From: Stentor coeruleus
Lineage: Eukaryota > Ciliophora > Heterotrichea > Heterotrichida > Stentoridae
Assembly: GCA_001970955.1 (NCBI GenBank)
Contig: MPUH01000101.1
Location: 1 to 64,000 of the forward strand
DNA length: 64,000 nucleotides
Reading direction: 5' to 3'
Part shown: one piece after another, positions 40,007-50,311 of the stretch
Numbering within the stretch: position 1 is the first letter of the stretch
Layout of the letters: each line of letters starts with the position of its first letter
Program-made: the position numbers and the translations under genes
Notes under the pieces: model-generated
The model's database searches: none
The model's input: the letters and a program-made list of their open reading frames with translations, nothing else
Told to the model about the DNA's origin: nothing

Positions 40007-41143
40007 ATGACTGAAACTTTTATCCTAACTATAGATAGAGTTGAAGGTGAATGGGATATAAACAACTGTGAATTAAGTGTTGTAGTGGATGGGAATGATA
40101 TTAGTACATGTTTCCTTAATACACTTCCTACAAATTTCATAATACCTATTCCAGGAGTTATAACGATAGACATCAGTGATAAAAATTCCAAAACAAAATC
40201 AGCAAGTTTATCATTTCAGTCAACTTTACTTCATTCAGAATGGTTCTATTGGTTGCCATTATTTCAAGAAAGTGATAATTTCCTAGTCACCCTTCCTATA
40301 AAAATCTCCCAACCTCGTGTCCTGCTTGGGCTACAAAAAGAAATTCAAAAAACAGTCTTAACCAATACTTCTGAACATGAAAAAGAAGAAAATTTGCTTT
40401 CAGACCCACAAAATGAAAACCTTCAAGACCAATATCTTATAAATATTAAACCTAATGATCAATCATTTTATATAAAAGAAGATAATGAACGTTTAATCAA
40501 ATTTTATCAAAAACTCGTTAAAGATCTTGAAAAAGAAATCGAAAACCAAAAAAATATTGTCAAAAATTTATCTCAAGACTTAGGAAATCAGATATCTTTA
40601 TTAAAACAACAGTTAGATATAGAAAAAAACTTTAATATTAACTTACAAGAAAAATTAAGATGTTTTACTGATATAGGGAATATAGTGAAAAAAACAGAGG
40701 GAAGATTTTGTGGATTTTTAGAAGAAAAAGTTCATGGGAAAAGTTTTGATGTCGAGCCACAAGAAAGTATTGGGATTACAAAACAAAGACAATTTTATAG
40801 TCATAAACATTCACAGTCTTATATTAACGACAATAATGAGAGCTTTGAAAAAAGCATGGAAAGAAAAGTTTATGAGACATTGAATAGGCTTAATCTTGTT
40901 GGACTTATGAAAAGGACCAGAGAACTAAACTTTTTAATCGGAGCTAAAACAATAACCCTCTGTATGAAAAATGGAGAAGCCGTCTGCAAAAACGGTGTTG
41001 GTCTAGACAGCTACATCTTTAAGCATTGCTCAACAGAGATTGAAAATTTCCTTCGTATGCGTATATCCCCATCAATGAGAAAGACTACTTCCTCACGTAG
41101 TCACTCAGGTTTCCCTAAATCCCGCAAGCTTGATACTCAGTAA
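40007..41143 (+). CDS. C2-like plus coiled-coil protein
   Basis: A 378-aa protein, ATG at 40007, stop TAA. Residues 1-105 look like a beta-sandwich resembling a C2 domain (ETFILTIDRVEGEW, then alternating hydrophobic strands), without the Ca-binding Asp set. A coiled coil spans about 155-215. A conserved-looking C-terminal block (ERKVYETLNRLNLVGLMKR, then AKTITLCMKNGEAVCKNGVG) precedes a basic Ser-rich tail. C2-coil proteins of this kind are common at basal bodies and transition zones, but no named family fits. It converges on the next gene with a 58-nt gap. Confidence 0.75.
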   Translation: MTETFILTIDRVEGEWDINNCELSVVVDGNDISTCFLNTLPTNFIIPIPGVITIDISDKNSKTKSASLSFQSTLLHSEWFYWLPLFQESDNFLVTLPIKISQPRVLLGLQKEIQKTVLTNTSEHEKEENLLSDPQNENLQDQYLINIKPNDQSFYIKEDNERLIKFYQKLVKDLEKEIENQKNIVKNLSQDLGNQISLLKQQLDIEKNFNINLQEKLRCFTDIGNIVKKTEGRFCGFLEEKVHGKSFDVEPQESIGITKQRQFYSHKHSQSYINDNNESFEKSMERKVYETLNRLNLVGLMKRTRELNFLIGAKTITLCMKNGEAVCKNGVGLDSYIFKHCSTEIENFLRMRISPSMRKTTSSRSHSGFPKSRKLDTQ

Positions 41144-41201
41144 TTTTAATTCTTAACAACAAAATTTGTATATCTAATAAAAAATAATGAATATTAAATA
41201 A

Positions 41202-41705
41202 CTATAGGTGATAAAGTAATGCTGACCTTAATACTGCAAACTCACTAATTTTTAAATTTTTAGATGAGACTGAACGATTTATAGCTGTTGGATTAATATT
41301 TTTTACTGGATTTGATGCATATTTTCTATGTGATGCCATTGTTTCAGCTGTATCCAAATCTTTAGCATGTTGTTGTATGCTAATATCTAACGATGGGATT
41401 CTTTTTGAGATAAAAGATCCGGAGACAGGACAGAGGTCTTGAGATATATCTAGTCTTGATAAGGACTTACTTTGTAGTAAACTCGCGTTTTTTTCAGCAT
41501 TTTTGATACGTTTTTTTAGGTAATCATTTTCTTCGGCAAGTGCTGAGTTCTCCAATTCTAGGCTAAGTTATTGTTACCGGCTTAAGTCTTTCAGGCAGAT
41601 TTCTTTGTTGTTTTTAAAAAAGGCAAGGCTTTCGTTAGCTCTGTCTAACCGTTGTAAAAGTTCGTAGTAGTCGCATTCTTGGCGTCCTGGTTTTTGTTGT
41701 TCCAT
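41202..41705 (-). CDS. small coiled-coil protein (one 15-nt intron)
   Basis: Removal of the 15-nt intron at 41563-41577 (gtaacaataacttag) joins exon 41578-41705 to 41202-41562, giving 162 aa from ATG at 41705 to TAG. The N-terminal half is coiled coil (YYELLQRLDRANESLAFFKN, then LENSALAEENDYLKKRIKNA). The second half is Ser/Asn-rich and disordered-looking. No family is recognised; probably an adaptor or structural coil. Confidence 0.75.
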
Positions 41706-42331
41706 TTATTTTATTCGATGAAGTTATTGATTGTTCAGTAATGTGTGGCATAATAATTAGCGGATTTTGATATGAGAAATTCTTTATTTTGTGTTTTTAT
41801 ATACTATAAAATATAGGCGAATATAGTTGTGTAAACGAAAAGTTGTTGGTAGAATTGTGAAAAGGTGCAAAATTAGGAATAATATTTTGTTTATATTTTT
41901 AAGTGTTTTATAATGATAAAAACTTTGTAGGATTTTTTTTGTGCTTTATTTGAGTTATATGAAGATAAATTGTAGATTATTTTTATAATATTAATTAGAA
42001 GATAGGTATTATGAAAATAACTATTTCAGATGATAATGGGGGCTGAAATAACTGATAAAATAATATAAGCTAATTTAGAATAAGTTCATTTGTTTTGAAA
42101 GTTAATATTTTTATATCAAATATGATTATATAGGGAGTTTGGTGTATTTTCTTTTATTGATGTTTACATTGTAAAAATTGCTTAAAGAATTATTAATATA
42201 TAATCCATAAAAATAGATGTGATAGGTATTTACTTTTTATATAAAATAACTAATTTGTTCAAAAAGTGCTGGTTTTCGGTAACTTCTATAACAACCTAAA
42301 TGCATATTTGCTTAAAAAAACCTTTTCTTTA
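41706..42331. other. intergenic between divergent genes
   Basis: G/T-rich on the plus strand for most of its length (5' flank of the minus gene), with only a short C-containing stretch before 42332. No repeat or RNA gene is seen. Confidence 0.5.
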
Positions 42332-42928
42332 ATGAAAATTAATAATAATTCGAATTTTAAGCCTACTGAAAAAATTAGCATAATTCCCCGAGTTAACCCT
42401 TCATCATATCATCAGCATACAATGCATCCTATTGTTCCAAAAAATAGCACTAAAATCAAAACTAAGCCGCAATCAGCCCAAAAAAAAAAGCATGCAAAAA
42501 AATCTATTCAGTTTTCTAACTTTATATATAAATACCTTCTATCAAAAACTTTGAGACCATATTGACTTTATTACAACATTATAAATTTTAAAATGAACAT
42601 GATCACAGCTAAAAAACTCACACTACCCACCGTATTATAAATTTAGGCTAAAGAAATCCATGAAAAACTTCAACAAGATAGAATAAAAAGAAATATCAAA
42701 CCCAGTGACAATTCTTCAAGTGATTTATCATCATCTAATTCACAAGCTGTTTTATCTGCTGAAATAAACCACGAAGAGATAGATGCTTCTATAAATATAC
42801 CAAAGGATAACAAAACTCCACAAAAAATCCCAAATTTACTTGCATGTTTGAAATTTTGTCAATGGATAAAGTGCTTTTCTTCACCATGAAAAATAGTTAT
42901 TGTAAAAGCTAATTATGTTATTGATTAG
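42332..42928 (+). CDS. candidate gene with two in-frame TGA codons and one 15-nt intron
   Basis: From ATG at 42332 a 77-codon frame ends in TGA at 42563-42565. Without any frame change it continues through ATG at 42593, a canonical 15-nt intron at 42632-42646 (gtattataaatttag, with A at position 10), a second TGA at 42887-42889, and reaches TAG at 42926-42928. The encoded text is ordinary for this genome (KPTEKISIIPRVNPSSYHQH; TAKEIHEKLQQDRIKRNIKP). Under the standard code the supportable piece is 42593-42889 (93 aa). Alternatives are two small genes, a decaying gene, or UGA read as an amino acid as in Blepharisma. No family is recognised. Confidence 0.4.
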
Positions 42929-43007
42929 AAAAAATTTGAAATTCGTATATTTAAGTGTATTTCGTAAGTTAAAATTATGTGTATTTTTATATAAGATAGT
43001 TATTTTA

Positions 43008-43818
43008 TTAAAAGAGTTTGCACCCGCAAGAGTTACCAGAATTGGAATTTGCGTGTTTTTCAATCAGTGTTTCAAGTTGGGTTTTTAGGGATGTGCTTTC
43101 ATGACGTTGCTTTATAATTTCTTCATTACTTTGGATGATTTTAGTACTTGCTACAGTTAATTGAGATTTTAAATGTGTAAGTTCACCAATGATATTTGGA
43201 TAATTTGGGTATTTTAGGTATTGGGAATTATATGTGAATATATTTATAGATATTGTCTAGAGCAGCATCACAAATAAAACTTTTGTGGCATAGGTCTTGA
43301 GTGTTAGAGCGTCGCCTATGGATGTTGACTTTTTGTGTTAGCATCTCATCATTTGCGATAGATTCTTTTCTTGAACTAGTCACTTCTTTCTTATTAAAAT
43401 CTCTTATCTGCATACTTGAACTAACTTTCCTATCTGGACTATCAAACCGTACTCCTTGCCTCGACTTAGCAAATTCTTTTGTCGTAGTCCTAAGTTCTAT
43501 GAGCTTTTGCGAACAAGCTTTTTGAAGTTCATCGTTTTTATTCTTGATTGATGTTATCAGTGAAACTTTAGAATCCATACTTGAATCATCAAACAATGAA
43601 TTAGTTGGCTGCAATATAAGATTAGATTCATTTAAATCAATAGAGTTTTCACTATAATTTATCTGAGAAGTGTTACTTATTGATATCTCAGAAAGCCTTT
43701 GAAGTGTTTTTACAAGTTCTTGTGTATAATCAAGACCTGATTCTTCTGATATTTGTTTAAGTCTATTTACCCTTTCTGTGACTTCGTTCAAAAAACTATC
43801 AGATGATTTTCTTTTCAT
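43008..43818 (-). CDS. coiled-coil protein with an apparent +1 frame change
   Basis: From ATG at 43818 the frame runs 196 codons to TAA at 43228-43230 (KRKSSDSFLNEVTERVNRLK..., a coil with Ser-rich linkers). Immediately after, the +1 frame is open to TAA at 43008 and looks clearly coding: IIGELTHLKSQLTVASTKII, a coil, ending SNSGNSCGCKLF. The two parts fit one protein of about 265 aa. No 16-nt GT...AG intron joins them; the only nearby candidate, gtgatgctgctctag at 43245-43259, is 15 nt, lacks A at position 10 and leaves the stop in frame. A one-base assembly error is the simplest reason; a +1 shift at the stop is the alternative. No family recognised. Confidence 0.6.
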
Positions 43819-45369
43819 TATATATTATTGAATATGATTGAGTAATTATTATATGCTATTTTGACTTACTTAGGAGTAGTATATGCCATTAATTGAGTTT
43901 TGATTTTTTTTTTCGATTTTGATATGGACAAGGCAAATTAGCATTTTTTAGATGAAGTTTTTGCAAGCAGATGTTGCAAGAATAATTGAAAATAATGTAA
44001 AATACCTTTGGAAATTTGAGAATTTGTTGGAGTTGAACGCTTTTTAGGCTGAAAAGAAAGTGTTTTGTTTGATGTGGAAATTATGAAGGGAGATCAGAAA
44101 AATATTATTTCAGAGATTGTTATGAATAAAGGTCAGGAGAAAGTTGGTTTGTATAGATTTTTAAGGTTTTTATATTTGTGCTGATTATTTTATAGTTTAA
44201 GGTTTCACTGTTGGAAAATAATTAATTGTAGTATTTATTTTATTATGTTTGCTTTTAAATAATAGGTTCGATTTATTAATATAAATCGCTGTTAAAAATC
44301 TATAGCCTAAATTTAAATTTTTGGTATTTATGATTGAAGTACATTTAATCAACCATAATTTTCAAAGAAAATTTAATCCCATACAAAATTAAACATAAAA
44401 TCATATTATCTAAAAAAATATCATATAAAATTCCCATGAAATAGAAATAAAATTCCTTAGCACTTTAATTCTAATCACTAATACTTCTATTTCCTAAAAT
44501 TCATCTTCAATACTTTTAATATTCGCTGACTTATTTTCTCTATCAACATAAAAATCCTAATTTATTACGTTTTTTAATGTGAAACAATTTCTATATTCAC
44601 ATTTTATTTCTCTTTCTCTGCAATTTAACCCTACAAGTAACCCTCATTGTATTATATATCTCTTTTTCCAATATCTAATATCAGAAAATTTCTTTCATAT
44701 CCCATAAAACAAATTTCTCTAATAACATTTCGCTTATTAGCATAATATCTTCTTTATAAAAAAACCTTCTTCAAAAGCATTATGACTTTTCTTTTAGTCT
44801 CATTCATTCCAAATTTCTCATCATTATGCTTTTTATTAACTTTAGCCTTAGTCATTTTCTTATTAAAATAATAAGTTCAAAGTAAGGCTTTCAATAGTTT
44901 TAAAATTTGTTTTATAATAATAATAGGAATTTATTCTTTCTTTGTTCCGAGCTGTTAATATATCTCGATTATGATTTTTTGCTTTGCTTTTTTCTCTTTA
45001 GATTTCTGGGTATTTCATTCTTTATTTTTTATCTTAAGCATAAACTTGTACATTTATAACTAATTATATATTAAATATCATTTTACAAGTTTAATCTCTC
45101 AGATAATTTTATCTTGATATAACATTAATAGCCTTAGTATTTTACTAAACACATTCTAATTCTATATTCAATATACAATACCACATAATAGATTTGACAT
45201 CTAAAAACATATTTCATCATTTCTTTTCAATATTTTTATACTAGCATATCTCTACAACATTTAAATATACTAATATATTAAAAATCAAGATTTGATTTAC
45301 AAATTAGTAAATTATCCTAAGACTTAGATTTAAGACTTATACCTACCTCTAAGAATATGGCTATAATAA
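43819..45369. other. 1.5-kb intergenic region
   Basis: G/T-rich to about 44250 (5' flank of the minus gene), C-rich and G-poor from about 44380 to 44880, then mixed AT-rich up to the P1 gene. The C-rich block lies several hundred bases from the P1 start and could hint at an unseen transcription unit, but I find no reading frame. Confidence 0.5.
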
Positions 45370-45750
45370 ATGGCTAGTGTGGCTCGAACTGACCTTTCTA
45401 AGTCTGAAAAGGATGAACTTTGCTGTGTTTACTCTGCATTAGTACTTCATGACTCAGGAGCAGACATCACTGTAAAATTTACATAGGCAGACAGTCTTCA
45501 AAAAATCATTACAGCTTCAGGAAACACTGTTGAGAAATATTGGCCAGCTCTTTTTGCTAGGTCCCTAAAAGGACTTGATCTTGCTGGAGTCCTTGGAAGT
45601 GTAGGAACTGGTTCAGCCAGCTCTGCTCCAGCTCCTAGTTCTGCTCCTCAAGAGACTAAGAAAGAAGAAGAAAAGCCTGCTGAAACCAAGAAAGATGATG
45701 ATGATGATGCTTTAGCTGGTGGAATCGGATTCGGTGATGACGAATGGTAG
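45370..45750 (+). CDS. RPLP1: 60S acidic ribosomal protein P1 (one 15-nt intron)
   Basis: A 121-aa protein after removing the 15-nt intron at 45472-45486 (gtaaaatttacatag). ATG at 45370, TAG at 45748. The N-terminal helical domain has ELCCVYSALVLHDSGADIT, DSLQKIITASGNTVEKYWPA and LFARSLKGLDL, as in P1 of the ribosomal stalk. An Ala/Ser/Pro hinge and an acidic Lys/Glu/Asp tail follow. The end is GGIGFGDDEW, whereas the nearly universal P-protein ending is DDDMGFGLFD, used to contact elongation factors and GTPases. So the GFG is kept but LFD is replaced by DDEW. The intron falls after codon 34, between codons. Confidence 0.93.
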
Positions 45751-46755
45751 TTAGAATATTTTACATAAAAGAATAGGCTTTTAATGTGAAAATAAGAATG
45801 AAAGATGAATGAGAGAGGTTTGATTAGGATGTGGAGATGATTAGGTTTGAGGTGGGATAGGGTTTTTTTGGTTAATGATTATGGATATATGTGGTTGATT
45901 TTGTTTGAAGAAGATTTTGATGGATGTTGTAGTTTTTGATGAGTGAAAATGGTTTGTGAAACTAGGTTGAGGGATTTTTATGTGAAGAGTTTAGGCTTTT
46001 TTGAAATGAGTTTGATTCAGAGGTCAGGGATTTGGGTTAGAAAGTTGTAGTGATGATATCAATAGATCAAGTTGGATTTATTATAAGATGTAAGGTTTTA
46101 ATGAAGATTTGCATATTGTGGTAAAATGCAAAGTAGGATTTTTATGATTGGAAAATAAGTAATAGTTGGATATGTGTAGTTTAAATTGTGATAGTACTTA
46201 TAAGATAAGAAGCTATTGATAGCAACTAAAAATATATTATGAGTTTACCTAAAACAAAATAATATACACAAAATGATCCATTTATTCACAAACACAAAAT
46301 ACTGCATTTAGTCTCGATCATAAAACAATTATATTTTAAACACAATCTAACACTTATTTCCAATAACTATTAATATATCTACCTCACAAATAATCTAATT
46401 TTTCTCATACATTTAAACAACACAAATCAACAAACAATCGATTTTTATCACAAAACCTTAATTTATCTNGTTCACAAACACAAAATACTACATTTAGTCT
46501 CGATCATAAAACAATTATATTTTAAACACAATCTAACACTTATTTCCAATAACTATTAATATATCTACCTCACAAATAATCTATTTTTTTCATACATTTA
46601 AACAACACAAATCAACAAACAATCGATTTTTATCACAAAACCTTAATTTATCTTATCAAAACACTTTCCCTCAAATAAAAACTCTTCCATCTAAAAAAAA
46701 AGCATAAACAAAACAATAAGCCCAAATCAACTTATAACTAAAAAATCCTATATAA
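45751..46755. other. intergenic with a 184-bp duplication
   Basis: Bases 45751-46180 are G-rich and nearly C-free; 46240-46755 are C-rich and nearly G-free. This is the clearest example in the window of the switch from 3' flank to 5' flank. The right part carries the 46285-46654 duplication. No gene. Confidence 0.65.
46285..46654. repeat. 184-bp direct duplication joined at an N (46469)
   Basis: Bases 46285-46468 recur at 46471-46654 (offset 186), separated by N and one base, with a few differences (actgc/actac; taattttt/tatttttt). This is the same arrangement as at 1027, 6788 and 17346. It lies in the 5' flank of the acetyltransferase gene. Confidence 0.88.
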
Positions 46756-47217
46756 ATGGAAACTTTCTTAGTGACTGAAGAATTTACAATTCGTAGGTTA
46801 AAAGAAGATGATTTCCATAAAGAATATAAACCTTTGCTTGAAGACTTAACAATAGCAGGAGATCTAAATGAAACTATTTTTAAAGAAATTTTTGACTATC
46901 ATGCAGAGCATAATGATATGTTTTTTAATATCGTAATTGAAGAAAATGCAACAGGTCTTGTTGTAGGAAATGGAATGCTAGTTACTAAACCAGATATTAA
47001 ACGTAATGGAAAAAAGTTAGGGTTTATAGAAGATATTGTTGTTAGAAAAAGACTTCAAGGTAAAGGACTGGGTAAAAAAATTATTGATACCCTTCTTTCT
47101 ATAGCAAGGGAGCAAAGGTGCTATAAGGTTATATTAGACTGTGGAGATAATAATGAAGGCTTTTATAACAAGTGTGGCTTTCATTTTAATGCTTACGAAA
47201 TGAGTATCTATTTCTAA
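46756..47217 (+). CDS. GNA1: glucosamine-6-phosphate N-acetyltransferase
   Basis: A 153-aa GNAT-fold enzyme, ATG at 46756, stop TAA, the usual length of GNA1/GNPNAT1. The family blocks are present: IRRLKEDDF at the start, FIEDIVVRKRLQGKGLGKKI (acetyl-CoA pyrophosphate loop, R/Q-x-x-G-x-G/A, here RLQGKGLG), YKVILDCGDNNEGFYNKCGF (catalytic strand and the FY(N/K)K(F/C)G motif), and a short C-terminal strand. It transfers acetyl from acetyl-CoA to glucosamine-6-phosphate, a step to UDP-GlcNAc for glycans and GPI anchors, in the cytosol. No signal or membrane segment. The family fit is strong. Confidence 0.9.
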   Translation: METFLVTEEFTIRRLKEDDFHKEYKPLLEDLTIAGDLNETIFKEIFDYHAEHNDMFFNIVIEENATGLVVGNGMLVTKPDIKRNGKKLGFIEDIVVRKRLQGKGLGKKIIDTLLSIAREQRCYKVILDCGDNNEGFYNKCGFHFNAYEMSIYF

Positions 47218-47816
47218 TATTTGAATCTAACAAATAGTTTTTAGTTTTATGAATTAGGTTTTTTATGTGAGATTTAGTTTTGTGAATTTAGTTTGTATTG
47301 TAAGGTAAATTTTAAAAATGTGAAAATATGAAATGGTAAATCATGCTTATAAACTTATTGTATGTGATAAATAAGTTTGATATATATAACATAACTTTGC
47401 ATATAAATAGAGTTTATTTAGAATGTAGTAGATCTTGAAGTGCTGGCAAAAAAATATATCAATAATACTTGTTTTCTTAGGTAATATTAAATTAAATCCA
47501 AAAATATGTAAAATAGCATCGTAACCAAAGAAATATTTTGTCATAAACTCAAAAACATAAAAATAAAATAACCCTTATTCCATCTAAATACACATCAACA
47601 CTTTCTTATTAAATTTCCCACAAATTCTAATATCAAATATCAAAACCCTCTTCCACAAAATTCTAAACACTTTCTTCACAACACCAATCCATTATTTTAA
47701 CTTCTAAATCATCTTCAAACCTTTCATAAAACACACTTACCCTCCTTCATCTTAAAAAAGCAAATCCTAAAAACCTAAAACTTAAATTAAATACTAATAA
47801 ATGAGGATAATAGAAA
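47218..47816. other. intergenic between plus-strand genes
   Basis: G/T-rich to about 47350, then AT-rich, then from 47570 to 47816 strongly C-rich with almost no G (for example cacactttcttcacaacacc-like runs). The minus-strand open frame at 47347-47544 is not supported. No repeats. Confidence 0.6.
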
Positions 47817-48953
47817 ATGTCAAGCGACGTACCTAAGAAGATCATCGACTTAACAAAAAAAGCTATCCAAAGTCTTCACAACAGCAACTTTATTATTGCA
47901 TTAGGTCAATTAAAAGAAGCTGAGACCCTAGCATCACCATCTTACATCCCTAGATATTTAAAAACCCAAACATATTTTGGTTTAGCTCGATATTATCAAG
48001 TTATTGGTCATCTGCAGAAGTCCTTAAAATACCTAGAAAAGGTTTTAGAAATAACACAAGATAAAGCTTCATTAGCTAAATCACATTTGAATATAGCTTT
48101 TATTCTATCTACTCAAGGTCTTCACCAAAAATCGTTATTTCATAATTTTAAAGCTTTGGATCTTTTAAGCAATAGTGAAGAATATGAAGGTATAGCTTCA
48201 GCATATCATAGTCTAGGATTAGAATATCAGCATCTGAACCAAAATGCTAAAGCTGTCAAAGCATTCAAAGAAGGACTATTGATGAGCAAAAATCACTTAG
48301 GGGTTAATCATAAACTTACAAAAATACTTAGAACTTGTTATTTAGACAGCCATAAAGATATGGTAAGGCTAAAAATCAAAGCTCATAACTACACCCAATC
48401 TGACCATCATGAAATCACCAGAATCGTCCAAGAGCTTGAAACACCTCCACTTAAAACTTTCACCCCTTTACCAAAATACCTTAAAACAAAAAAAAATTCA
48501 ATGACCCCATTAAAAACTCCGATACTTACTAGATCAATTCAATGTGGAAGCTCGCATTTAACAAATGAAACACCAACTAAACTTATGTCAAAAAGCCCAG
48601 CTCTTATCGGCCAATCAATAAGAATAAGAAAACATGCTAAATCTGTTGACCCAGGACAAGGACTAATTCCAATTCCAGCGAAAAACAAAATCATCATCAG
48701 TGGGAAACATTTTTTCACTATGGATAGTCAGAATCGTTGTGAAAATGCTGCTATTACAATACAAAAAAATCTTAAAACATGGATTGCAACAAGAAAATAT
48801 AAGCGTATTTTAAAATCTGTTTTGTTAATACAAAAAAACTGGAGGATGGCGAAAAATAGTAAAAAATTTGTCTTGATGAAAAAAAATGCTATAAAAATCC
48901 AAGCCGCATTTCGAGGGTTTCGCGAAAGGAAATTTTACCAATTTTTTCTTTAG
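47817..48953 (+). CDS. TPR and IQ-motif protein
   Basis: A 378-aa protein, ATG at 47817, stop TAG. Residues 5-180 form four to five TPR units (AIQSLHNSNFIIALGQLKEA; KSLKYLEKVLEITQDKASLA; GIASAYHSLGLEYQHLNQNA). A basic, Pro/Thr-rich linker follows (PPLKTFTPLPKYLKTKK). The last 75 residues hold three IQ motifs: AAITIQKNLKTWIATRKYKR, VLLIQKNWRMAKNSKKF and AIKIQAAFRGFRERK, which bind calmodulin or centrin. A Ca/calmodulin- or centrin-linked scaffold at cilia, basal bodies or contractile fibres is likely by composition. No named ortholog is evident. Confidence 0.85.
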   Translation: MSSDVPKKIIDLTKKAIQSLHNSNFIIALGQLKEAETLASPSYIPRYLKTQTYFGLARYYQVIGHLQKSLKYLEKVLEITQDKASLAKSHLNIAFILSTQGLHQKSLFHNFKALDLLSNSEEYEGIASAYHSLGLEYQHLNQNAKAVKAFKEGLLMSKNHLGVNHKLTKILRTCYLDSHKDMVRLKIKAHNYTQSDHHEITRIVQELETPPLKTFTPLPKYLKTKKNSMTPLKTPILTRSIQCGSSHLTNETPTKLMSKSPALIGQSIRIRKHAKSVDPGQGLIPIPAKNKIIISGKHFFTMDSQNRCENAAITIQKNLKTWIATRKYKRILKSVLLIQKNWRMAKNSKKFVLMKKNAIKIQAAFRGFRERKFYQFFL

Positions 48954-50311
48954 TGGGATGATATTGTAAACTGAAAATAAACTTATATAAAAATGAAAAT
49001 ACATAAAGTAGTTTATAATATGTATAAGTTTGATTTGGGTTTTAGGAATTGTATAGTTTTTTTAATAGAGAAAATACAGAGAGATTCTATTTTTGAAATA
49101 AATTCTCAATGAAAATTTGTAATTTGAAGTATCTTAGGTGAAAATATTTTGGGGTATTTTCTTTGTGTATTTTTGGTAAAAATGATAACAAAGATCATAA
49201 TTTTATATGTTTTATTATGATTAAAAGAGATTTTAGTTGATTTTTGGATTGGGTTAGCCTAGATGTTTGATAAATGGTATATTTTTTTTTGGGTTAAATG
49301 TAAGATATTAGAAATAGTTTAGGATTTTAGAATATTAGAAGGGAAAATATTTGGGACAATAAGGAAAAGTTGGGGTTGTGTAGTTATATTAAAGAGACTG
49401 AGGTATAAAATAATGACTTAAGGATGAAAGTATTTCTGATTAATAAAAAAGTAAAAATTTGGATATTGTTATACTTTTTGAGTTGTGTCTTGGGTTAACT
49501 TATAGAGTTTAGTGTAGGTGAATATTAAAATTATTATTTAGAAAGCTAGAAAGTATTCAGATATGATTTTTGTAAATATTTTTTACATTTATATTTTAGC
49601 TAAATTAAATTTTTCATCTTGCTACACGATCTAAAAGTGGATATATATTAACATATGAATTACTTAAAATATGTCTGTAATCAAAAGATTTTTGTTCAAA
49701 ATATAGTTAGACAATTTTTTAATGCTTATATTACTTTCTTTAACTGCACAAAGGAAAAATTTTGTTGCAGTTTTCAAGTTTATATATAATTTTCAATTTT
49801 TCCAAAGGTTAAAAAAAATCATAATTTCATGGCGTTTTCATAACTAAATCATTTTAAAAAGTTCCTATATGTTTCAGGCACTTTAGCTTTTGATGATTTA
49901 TGAGCTTAATTGTGCTTTAAAAAATCTTATGAATTAAATAAGACCAAGACAGAAAATTTTTAAGGGGCTCAATTATTAGCCTAGTCCTTTTACAAAAAGA
50001 GATTATTTAAGAAGCTGGAAAGGAGGCTACTAATCTTTAGCTAGGTCTTGTTTTAAATAACACTATGGAGTTTAGCCATTTTCATGATGAAAATTATTTA
50101 CTTTTTTTATCAAATTCCCATGCTTAATACCTTTAATAAAGTATTTATGCTTGACTTTAAACTTCAAAGACCACAGTAGTTGATTTCTTCAATATAAGCA
50201 GCTTTTATAAAATATACCGATATCTTTCATATTAAATTTTTAATATAACTTTAATAATATATAAAGGTCAGACTAAGAATTGTCGACCATTAAATACAAA
50301 TAATAACTTCA
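48954..50311. other. 1.36-kb intergenic region
   Basis: G/T-rich and C-poor to about 49550 (long 3' flank), then AT-rich. No clear C-rich 5' flank precedes the next start, only AT-rich DNA. No repeat, RNA gene or open frame of note. Confidence 0.5.

Noticed and set aside
43245-43259. gtgatgctgctctag as a 15-nt intron
   Set aside because: It lacks the A at position 10 seen in all nine other 15-nt introns and leaves the following TAA in frame, so it does not solve the frame change.
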